From assembly GCF_002000025.1 (NCBI RefSeq), contig NZ_MUZV01000010.1, forward strand, positions 119,073 to 183,072: 64,000 nt of DNA. Direction: 5' to 3'. The notes beneath the pieces are model-generated. The model was not told the DNA's origin, searched no databases, and saw nothing but the letters and a program-made list of their open reading frames with translations. Origin of the DNA: Cognaticolwellia aestuarii. GTDB taxonomy: Bacteria; Pseudomonadota; Gammaproteobacteria; Enterobacterales; Alteromonadaceae. Of the stretch, positions 56,970 through 64,000 are shown in pieces; position 1 is the stretch's first letter, and every line of letters starts with the position of its first letter. Made by a program: the position numbers and the translations under genes.

Positions 56970-57794
56970 TTATTTAGTACGACGACGTACGATAAATTTA
57001 TCGGTACGCTTGTTAGAACGAGTCTTGTAACCTTTAGTTGGTACACCCCAAGGTGATACCGGGTGACGACCGCCTGATGTTTTACCTTCACCACCACCGT
57101 GTGGGTGATCAACTGGGTTCATGGCAACACCACGAACAGTTGGGCGAACACCACGCCAGCGTGATGCACCTGCTTTACCCAAAGAGCGAAGCATGTGTTC
57201 AGCGTTGCCGATTTCACCTAAAGTAGCACGACAATCTGACTCAATTTTACGCATTTCACCAGAGCGAAGACGTAAAGTGACATAAGCACCGTCTTTAGCA
57301 ACTAGTTGAGCATAAGTACCAGCAGCACGTGCGATTTGAGCACCTTTACCTGGTTTAAGTTCGATTGCGTGAACAACACTACCTAATGGTGTGTTGCGAA
57401 GTGGTAAAGTGTTACCCGCTTTAATAGGAGCATCTACACCAGACTGGATTGAATCACCAGTTTTTAAGCCTTTAGGGGCTAAGATGTAACGACGTTCACC
57501 ATCTGCGTAAAGTACAAGTGCAATGTTTGCACTACGGTTTGGATCATATTCCAAACGCTCAACTTTTGCAGGGATACCATCTTTAGTACGCTTAAAGTCG
57601 ACCATACGGTAATGGTGCTTGTGACCACCACCAACGTGACGAACTGTAATACGACCAGTATTGTTACGACCACCAGATTTAGACTTAGTGTCTAATAATG
57701 GTGCGTAAGGCTTACCTTTATGCAACTCCGTGTTTACCACTTTAACAACGTGGCGACGACCCGGAGAAGTAGGTTTACATTTAACTATAGCCAT
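56970..57794 (-). CDS. rplB: 50S ribosomal protein L2
   Basis: A 274-residue L2 with [22 protein letters not shown] and the conserved [13 protein letters not shown] near residue 225, which carries the functionally important His. Standard length, between rplW and rpsS. Confidence 0.99.
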   Translation of the reverse strand: MAIVKCKPTSPGRRHVVKVVNTELHKGKPYAPLLDTKSKSGGRNNTGRITVRHVGGGHKHHYRMVDFKRTKDGIPAKVERLEYDPNRSANIALVLYADGERRYILAPKGLKTGDSIQSGVDAPIKAGNTLPLRNTPLGSVVHAIELKPGKGAQIARAAGTYAQLVAKDGAYVTLRLRSGEMRKIESDCRATLGEIGNAEHMLRSLGKAGASRWRGVRPTVRGVAMNPVDHPHGGGEGKTSGGRHPVSPWGVPTKGYKTRSNKRTDKFIVRRRTK

Positions 57795-57806
57795 TTTCGT
57801 AAACTC

Positions 57807-58109
57807 CTATGATTCCGCGCCGACGAAGTCGATGTCGCTGCCTTCAGCAAGAGTAACGTATGCTTTTTTCCAATCGCTTCTGCGACCAAAACGAGCACCA
57901 GTACGTTTCACTTTACCTTTAACATTTAATGTGCGAACACCATCAACTGAAACTTCAAAAAGTTTCTCAACAGCAGCTTTGATTTCAGCTTTAGTAGCAG
58001 TAGTAGCAACTTTGAAAACAACTGTGTTGTTTGCTTCAGCGGCCATTGTGCTTTTCTCAGAAATGTTTGGTGCCAAAAGCACTTTCAGTAAACGTTCTTC
58101 GTTTATCAT
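57807..58109 (-). CDS. rplW: 50S ribosomal protein L23
   Basis: A 100-residue L23 ([21 protein letters not shown]). It docks trigger factor and SRP at the exit tunnel. Its start overlaps the rplD stop by 4 bp. Confidence 0.99.
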   Translation of the reverse strand: MINEERLLKVLLAPNISEKSTMAAEANNTVVFKVATTATKAEIKAAVEKLFEVSVDGVRTLNVKGKVKRTGARFGRRSDWKKAYVTLAEGSDIDFVGAES

Positions 58110-58711
58110 CCTAACATCTCCTCAAGTTGTTTAACTGCAGTAGCAGTCATCAAAACTTTTTCGAAACCAACCAAGCTAACTGGGTCAATACCGTCTACGT
58201 CACGTACGTCAACTTTGTATAAGTTACGTGCTGATAAGAATAAGTTCTCATCAAGCTCTGGAGTAACGATCAATACGTCTTTTAACTCCAAACCGTTTAG
58301 TTTAGCTACTAACTCTTTAGTTTTTGGTGTTTCAACTGTAAAATTTTCTACCACAACTAAGCGTTCTTGACGAACTAACTCAGAAAGGATGCTTTTAATC
58401 GCACCACGGTACATTTTACGGTTAACTTTTTGGCTGTGATCTTGTGGCTTAGCAGCGAATGTTACGCCACCAGTACGCCAGATTGGACCACGAGTTGTAC
58501 CAGCACGAGCACGGCCAGTACCTTTTTGACGCCATGGTTTTGCGCCACCGCCGCTAACTTCTGAACGAGTCTTTTGAGCACGAGTACCAGCACGAGCACC
58601 AGCTGCATAAGCAACTACTACTTGGTGTACAAGAGCTTCATTAAACTCAAGTCCAAAAGTTGTTTCAGAAACTTCAAGAGCGCCTGAAGCGTCTTTTAAT
58701 GCTAATTCCAT
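58106..58711 (-). CDS. rplD: 50S ribosomal protein L4
   Basis: A 201-residue L4 ([20 protein letters not shown]). The frame opens at a GTG at 58714, but the ATG at 58711 has AGGAG seven bases upstream and gives the standard N-terminus. In enterics L4 is the autogenous regulator of the S10 operon; a fitting attenuator-like leader is seen upstream of rpsJ. Confidence 0.99.
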   Translation of the reverse strand: MELALKDASGALEVSETTFGLEFNEALVHQVVVAYAAGARAGTRAQKTRSEVSGGGAKPWRQKGTGRARAGTTRGPIWRTGGVTFAAKPQDHSQKVNRKMYRGAIKSILSELVRQERLVVVENFTVETPKTKELVAKLNGLELKDVLIVTPELDENLFLSARNLYKVDVRDVDGIDPVSLVGFEKVLMTATAVKQLEEMLG

Positions 58712-58726
58712 CACAAATCTCCTGGA

Positions 58727-59365
58727 CTAGGCTTTAACAGCTGGTTTAATGATTACGTTGCCGTTGATTGCACCCGGAACCGCACCTTTAATAAGGAGCA
58801 AGTTACGTTCTGCATCGACACGAACCAATTCAAGGTTTTGCGTAGTAACTTTCGCAGCACCCATGTGACCAGACATTTTTTTGCCTTTGAAAACACGACC
58901 TGGTGTTTGACACTGGCCGATTGAACCGTTTGAACGGTGAGAGATAGAGTTACCGTGAGTAGCATCTTGCATGCTGAAATTCCAGCGCTTAATACCACCT
59001 TGGAAACCTTTACCTTTCGAAGTACCGGTTACGTCTACTAATTTCGTGTCATTGAATAACTCAACAGTAATTTCACTGCCAGTTTCAAGACCTTCACCTT
59101 CGTTTTCGTTTAAGCGGAATTCCCACAGGCCACGACCTGCTTCGATACCAGCTTTAGCGAAATGTCCGGCTGTTGGCTTGTTAGTACGATTAGCTTTTTT
59201 GCTACCCGTAGTAACTTGAAGCGCTGAATAACCATCATTGTCAACAGTTTTAACCTGAGCAATACGGTTCGCTTCAACTTCTAGGACGGTTACAGGAGTA
59301 GATACGCCATCTTCAGAGAAGATGCGAGTCATACCCACTTTACGTCCAACTAGACCTATAGTCAT
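58727..59365 (-). CDS. rplC: 50S ribosomal protein L3
   Basis: A 212-residue L3. The open frame extends back to 59416 inside rpsJ, but the ATG at 59365 has GGAG seven bases upstream and yields the standard [16 protein letters not shown] start. [15 protein letters not shown] near residue 146 contains the Gln that PrmB methylates in enterics. Confidence 0.98.
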   Translation of the reverse strand: MTIGLVGRKVGMTRIFSEDGVSTPVTVLEVEANRIAQVKTVDNDGYSALQVTTGSKKANRTNKPTAGHFAKAGIEAGRGLWEFRLNENEGEGLETGSEITVELFNDTKLVDVTGTSKGKGFQGGIKRWNFSMQDATHGNSISHRSNGSIGQCQTPGRVFKGKKMSGHMGAAKVTTQNLELVRVDAERNLLLIKGAVPGAINGNVIIKPAVKA

Positions 59366-59378
59366 GTTAAAACTCCTA

Positions 59379-59792
<414 letters not shown>

Positions 59793-59870
59793 CTGTGTTG
59801 TTAACTATTTAGTTATAAAAACTAATATGTTAACTAATTATACGAAGAGTTTAACTCGACGTGGAGCGGT

Positions 59871-59898
59871 ATTATACAGAGAAAGACGATAATTTCAA
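59871..59898 (-). promoter_or_regulatory. S10 operon promoter
   Basis: Minus-strand TTGAAA (59893-59898), 16-bp spacer, TATAAT (59871-59876), then the discriminator ACCGC. It lies about 180 bp upstream of rpsJ. The 605-bp gap 59691-60295 holds this promoter, the S10 leader and the fusA promoter; no gene is seen in it. Confidence 0.88.
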
Positions 59899-60240
59899 CT
59901 ATTATTGTAAACACTTGGTTATTCGCTTCCCGAACTAATACTGAGAAACTATATCTTCAGCTAGTGATTAATACTCTCGATGAGGATTTGCACTAATAAC
60001 AAATCGCATACTTGAGTTACTTATAGCTGCACATCATATCTAATGCTACTTGGATGCAAATTTTTACATTCAGTTTCACCTATATATTTTACCCTATAAT
60101 AAGCAGAACAATTAAAATATATCTGAGGTGTTGATGGTCCTGCCAAATATCATCCTTCTAGAATAATGACAAATCACGAGACTCGTTTTAATAAAATTGA
60201 CAAACATCAAAATTTTTTTATGTCGATTTTAATTAAGTAA

Positions 60241-60249
60241 TGTTATACT
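60241..60249 (+). promoter_or_regulatory. Extended -10 promoter of the EF-G2 gene
   Basis: TGTTATACT (extended -10) followed by a G+C-rich CGCGCGC discriminator, about 47 bp upstream of the ATG. No good -35 is spaced at 17 bp; a TTGACA at 60197 is too far away to pair with it. Confidence 0.6.
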
Positions 60250-60295
60250 CGCGCGCAAATTTTCAACAATTCATTTTCATAAATAGAGTAACGTA

Positions 60296-62392
60296 ATGGC
60301 AGATTTAGCTAAATACAGAAATATTGGTATCTTCGCTCACGTTGATGCTGGTAAAACAACGACAACAGAACGTATCCTTAAACTAACCGGTAAAATCCAC
60401 AAAACTGGTGAAGTACATGATGGCGAGTCAACAACTGACTTCATGGAACAAGAAGCTGAGCGCGGTATTACTATCCAATCTGCTGCTGTTACATGTGAGT
60501 GGAAAAAACATCGTTTTAACGTAATCGACACTCCTGGTCACGTTGACTTTACAGTTGAAGTTTATCGTTCACTTAAAGTGCTTGATGGTGGTGTTGGTGT
60601 ATTTTGTGGTTCTGGTGGTGTTGAGCCACAATCAGAAACTAACTGGCGTTATGCAAACGACTCTAAAGTTTCTCGTTTAATTTTCGTTAACAAGCTAGAC
60701 CGTTTAGGTGCTAACTTTTACCGTGTAACTGACCAGGTTAAAAAAGTTTTAGGTGCTCACCCACTTATTATGACTTTACCAATTGGTGAAGAAGATGACT
60801 TCGTAGGTGTTGTTGATGTATTAAGTCAAAAAGCTTACATTTGGGATGACACTGGTCTTCCAGAAAACTACGAAATCACTGATATTCCAGCAGATATGGT
60901 TGATGATGCTGCTATTTACCGTGAGCAACTAATCGAAACAGCATTAGAAGCAGATGAAGATCTGTTAATGGACTACTTAGAAGGTGAACTTACACCTACT
61001 GATGAACAAATCAAAGCTTGTATTCGTAAAGGTACACGTGAAATTATGTTCTTCCCTACTTACTGTGGTTCTGCTTTCAAAAACAAAGGTATGCAGTTAT
61101 TACTTGATGCTGTTGTTGATTACTTACCTTCACCTACTGAAGTTAACCCACAACCTTTAACAGACGAAGCTGGTGAGCCAACGGGTAAATTCGCTATCGT
61201 TGATACTAAAGAAACATTCAAAGCATTAGCATTTAAGATTATGGATGACCGTTTCGGTGCCCTAACCTTTATTCGTGTTTACTCTGGTGTATTGAAAAAA
61301 GGCGATACAGTATTAAACTCATTTACAGGTAAAACTGAGCGTGTTGGCCGTATGGTTGAAATGCAAGCAGATGACCGTACTGAGTTAACTGAAGCACAAG
61401 CTGGTGACATTCTTGCAATCGTTGGCATGAAGAATGTACAAACGGGTCACACATTATGTGATGTTAAAGATCCATGTACACTAGAAGCTATGGTATTCCC
61501 AGAACCAGTAATCTCTATTTCTGTTACACCTAAAGATAAAGGTGGCTCAGAAAAAATGGGTATTGCAATTGGTAAAATGGTTGCTGAAGATCCAACTTTC
61601 CAAGTTGAAACAGATATCGATTCAGGTGAAACAATCCTTAAAGGTATGGGCGAGCTTCATTTAGATATTAAAGTAGACATACTTAAGCGTACTTACGGTG
61701 TTGACTTAACAGTTGGCAAACCTCAAGTTGCTTACCGTGAAACTATTACGCAAGAAATTGAAGATAGCTACACGCATAAGAAACAATCTGGTGGTTCTGG
61801 TCAATTTGGTAAAATTGATTACCGTATCCGTCCAGGTGAGCCAAACTCAGGTTTCACATTCACTTCTAAAGTTGTTGGTGGTAACGTACCTAAAGAATTC
61901 TTCCCTGCTGTTGAGAAAGGTTTCAAGAGTATGATGGATACTGGTGTATTAGCTGGCTTCCCTGTGCTAGATGTTGAAGTTGAACTATTTGATGGTGGTT
62001 TCCATGCGGTCGATTCATCTGCTGTTGCATTCGAAATTGCTGCTAAAGGTGCTTTCCGTCAATCAATTCCAAAAGCTGGTGCTCAGTTAATTGAACCTAT
62101 CATGAAAGTTGATGTGTTCACTCCTGAAGATCACGTTGGTGATGTTATTGGTGATTTAAACCGTCGTCGTGGCATGATTAAAGATCAAGAGCCTTCTTCT
62201 ACTGGTGTTCGCATTAAAGCTGATGTACCTCTTTCTGAAATGTTTGGTTATATCGGATCTTTACGTACTATGACATCTGGCCGTGGTCAATTCTCTATGG
62301 AATTCTCTCACTACATGCCTTGTCCTAACAACGTAGCTGAAGCAGTTATTGCTGAAGTAAAAGAACGTGAAGCGGCTAGTAAAAAGAAATAA
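60296..62392 (+). CDS. fusA: Elongation factor G, EF-G2 type
   Basis: A 698-residue translational GTPase. G motifs are [12 protein letters not shown] near residue 14 (G1), RGITI (G2), DTPGH near 82 (G3) and NKLD near 136 (G4). All five EF-G domains are present. The sequence follows the EF-G2 type known from Vibrio and relatives, not the EF-G1 of the str operon: NKLD replaces NKMD, and [24 protein letters not shown] is EF-G2-like. It is on the plus strand, opposite to the ribosomal operons, with its own promoter and terminator. The canonical fusA with rpsL-rpsG should lie elsewhere. EF-G2 roles differ between species, so its exact role here is open. Confidence 0.92.
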   Translation: MADLAKYRNIGIFAHVDAGKTTTTERILKLTGKIHKTGEVHDGESTTDFMEQEAERGITIQSAAVTCEWKKHRFNVIDTPGHVDFTVEVYRSLKVLDGGVGVFCGSGGVEPQSETNWRYANDSKVSRLIFVNKLDRLGANFYRVTDQVKKVLGAHPLIMTLPIGEEDDFVGVVDVLSQKAYIWDDTGLPENYEITDIPADMVDDAAIYREQLIETALEADEDLLMDYLEGELTPTDEQIKACIRKGTREIMFFPTYCGSAFKNKGMQLLLDAVVDYLPSPTEVNPQPLTDEAGEPTGKFAIVDTKETFKALAFKIMDDRFGALTFIRVYSGVLKKGDTVLNSFTGKTERVGRMVEMQADDRTELTEAQAGDILAIVGMKNVQTGHTLCDVKDPCTLEAMVFPEPVISISVTPKDKGGSEKMGIAIGKMVAEDPTFQVETDIDSGETILKGMGELHLDIKVDILKRTYGVDLTVGKPQVAYRETITQEIEDSYTHKKQSGGSGQFGKIDYRIRPGEPNSGFTFTSKVVGGNVPKEFFPAVEKGFKSMMDTGVLAGFPVLDVEVELFDGGFHAVDSSAVAFEIAAKGAFRQSIPKAGAQLIEPIMKVDVFTPEDHVGDVIGDLNRRRGMIKDQEPSSTGVRIKADVPLSEMFGYIGSLRTMTSGRGQFSMEFSHYMPCPNNVAEAVIAEVKEREAASKKK

Positions 62393-62413
62393 TTTTTCTT
62401 TTTATCTAAACGC

Positions 62414-62441
62414 AAAAAAGGATGCTTAAGCATCCTTTTTT
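62414..62441 (+). terminator. Terminator of the EF-G2 gene
   Basis: Stem AAAAAAGGATGC/GCATCCTTTTTT with TTAA loop, 21 bp past the stop codon, with T-runs usable on both strands. The same stem with a different loop ends tuf at 63847-63874. Confidence 0.93.
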
Positions 62442-62614
62442 ATTGTCAAAAATTTATTAATTTACTATGTACAAAATCCAGTCATATACCGCAGCACATG
62501 TTAGCGTTTTCTAAGTATCTATGTTTACTGATTATTTCCAGAGCTTGGTGGCATTAGACTACTAATAATAAAACAATAGACTAGAGTGCAGGTAGTTTCA
62601 GGTGTACTATTTTT

Positions 62615-63828
62615 ATGACGCTCAATATTAAGTCAATTTGTGATTACTATATCAGGTGCAGTTGCTGTTTTTTTAATCATCGCTTCTTTTTTCATTTTAT
62701 CAAAAATGAGTGACTATAAACTCAGGCAAGTTATTGCAGGCATGTAAAATAGTGTCACAATGCGTTCAACTAAAGTAAAAAACTTATTTATAGCAAAAGC
62801 TCAGATCAATAATAGCATCTTTGCTAATCCGCAGGTTATTGATTAGTTTTCCACTTACAAGCAACGTTTGAGCAATATTACTGATAACAAGCAGTATCAA
62901 GATTTAACTCGTTATTTTAAATACTTCTCCACCCAAGACATTGCCATAAAAAGTGTATTTTTTGGTAGTGGGAATACTCATGAGTATTTCGATCTAAACG
63001 GTCGATATAATGATGCACATAATTTTACCAATCAGCACCCATGCGGCGTGATGACCTACCACAAGGGAAGATGTACATCACTGCTCCTGCCGTCGACAAT
63101 AATGACGGTTCAATTTCAGCAACTATTACTTTACCCTACTATTTAGCGAATGGAAAATTGCTAGACATAGGTGCTATGGACATATTGATCAGCACTATAG
63201 GTAAAGATTTGCTAGCACCCACTAAATACAAAAATGAGGGTCAAGCATTCTTAATAGCTGATATCGCAAAGCTGGTGTTTTTCCTAGGCTTTAATGATAC
63301 ATTTCAACCAGATGACACTTATGGCCAGTATTGATGAGCATTTTCCTGATACGTCTGGTTTCGAACAATTACAAAGTACTGTTGCACACCTTACTGCCGA
63401 CATAGCTAAAGTAGCATGGCGTGGTACAAATTATCAGGTAGCCTTTAATTAAGTTTAATGTGACTACCCTTCGATGAATTGGAAGCTTATTTTTGATACC
63501 CGAGTAACTGCTAACTGAACCCGTTAAAGCAGCTTTTAGATGCTCTATTGCCATTGTAATCGCCATTATTTTAATGATTGCTATAGTGATATAGCTGAGT
63601 GTTTTACCTTTTGTTAAAAAGATAACAAGATTACAAGATGCAATGAAAAACATTGCTGAAGACTATGGTGACTTGACTCAAAGAATAGCTCCATTGAAGA
63701 ACGCTGAGATAGGTAAACTTGTAGATGAATTTAATATTTTTGTCGAATCTATTCAGGAACTGGTCAAACAAATAGTCGTTACAACGCACCAAAAACTCGA
63801 CACCAAGCTTCTTAGGATAAACCCTTAA
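62615..63828 (+). pseudogene. Decayed, truncated methyl-accepting chemotaxis protein
   Basis: Pieces of one chemotaxis receptor appear in order but in changing frames. First comes an N-terminal membrane helix (FVITISGAVAVFLIIASFF near 62650), reached only by a frameshift from the ATG at 62615, then in-frame stops at GM* (about 62745) and VID* (about 62843). Next is a Cache-like sensor domain split by a frameshift (62868-63146 and 63041-63334; contains DLPQGKMYITAPAVDNNDGS). A second membrane helix near 63550 is interrupted by a TAG. Last is a HAMP-like helix (63643-63828; EDYGDLTQRIAPLKNAEIGKLV). The cytoplasmic signalling domain is missing entirely. It lies between the EF-G2 terminator and the tuf terminator. 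Confidence 0.85.
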
Positions 63829-63846
63829 ACTAGCTCCACTGAAAAC

Positions 63847-63874
63847 AAAAAAGGATGCCGAAGCATCCTTTTTT
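63847..63874 (-). terminator. Terminator of tuf
   Basis: Minus-strand stem AAAAAAGGATGC/GCATCCTTTTTT with a TTCG tetraloop, 21 bp past the tuf stop codon. Stem identical to the EF-G2 terminator. Confidence 0.93.
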
Positions 63875-63895
63875 AAGTTCTAGTGTGGTCTAAAA

Positions 63896-64000
63896 TTAAG
63901 CAATAATTTTAGATACAACACCAGCACCAACTGTACGACCACCTTCACGAATCGCGAAGCGTAAACCTTCGTCCATCGCTACTGGGTTGATAAGCTCTAC
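63896..64000 (-). CDS. tuf: Elongation factor Tu, 3' end (partial)
   Basis: The last 34 codons and stop of EF-Tu are present. The C-terminus reads [20 protein letters not shown] and then [10 protein letters not shown], a nearly universal EF-Tu ending. The rest lies beyond the right edge of the window. EF-Tu delivers aminoacyl-tRNA to the ribosome. Its direction (minus) matches the S10-spc-alpha operons, suggesting this is the tuf copy at the end of the str operon, but the upstream genes cannot be seen. Confidence 0.97.
   Translation of the reverse strand, partial: VELINPVAMDEGLRFAIREGGRTVGAGVVSKIIA

Noticed and set aside
60197..60202. TTGACA as -35 box of the EF-G2 gene.
   Set aside because: It lies about 41 bp upstream of the -10 hexamer, much too far; no suitable -10 follows it at 16-18 bp.

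Overview
The window looks like chromosome from a marine gammaproteobacterium of the Alteromonadales, most likely Colwelliaceae (Colwellia/Thalassotalea-like). The basis is the low GC content, the ribosomal protein and EF-G2 sequences, and a complete exosortase A (XrtA/PEP-CTERM) polysaccharide locus. The genus is inferred from remembered protein similarity, not from a search.

Positions 65-39733 form one large exopolysaccharide/exosortase A region. On the left, minus strand, are the TPR lipoprotein PrsT and a fused WecB-WecC enzyme that would make UDP-ManNAcA from UDP-GlcNAc. A plus-strand block (5444-17058) holds exosortase A, an SGNH-type acyltransferase, an EEP-family phosphohydrolase, an exported toroid-like protein, a CelD/BcsL-type acetyltransferase, an O-antigen-ligase-like protein, a CDP-glycerol glycerophosphotransferase with its CDP-glycerol-forming cytidylyltransferase, and a pyruvyltransferase. 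It converges on a minus-strand block (17648-30245) with a flippase, five glycosyltransferases, an adenylate-forming enzyme, a NodB deacetylase, an unrecognised deacetylase-like membrane protein, a serine-acetyltransferase-like protein and the initiating sugar-phosphate transferase. The export module follows on the plus strand (30473-36218): export lipoprotein, chain-length protein, tyrosine kinase, outer-membrane protein and AAA ATPase. The two-component pair PrsK/PrsR (36313-39733) closes the region. Together these genes would start a chain on undecaprenyl phosphate, extend and decorate it (acyl, pyruvyl and glycerophosphate groups are all predicted), flip it, polymerise or ligate it, export it, and sort PEP-CTERM proteins.

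Positions 39737-45662 are mixed: an RND efflux permease with its membrane fusion protein, a tRNA-Arg(CCG), an OsmC-like protein and a PrkB-type phosphoribulokinase-like protein.

Positions 45757-59898 contain the canonical alpha, spc and S10 ribosomal protein operons, all on the minus strand. The 37-codon rpmJ is present between secY and rpsM. Promoters, an S10-leader attenuator-like hairpin, an S4-type alpha-operon leader and rho-independent terminators can be seen.

After a divergent promoter region, EF-G2 is on the plus strand, followed by a decayed chemotaxis-receptor gene and the 3' end of tuf on the minus strand. If the str operon lies just outside the window, EF-G2 and the receptor remnant interrupt the usual str-S10-spc-alpha continuity in the opposite orientation.
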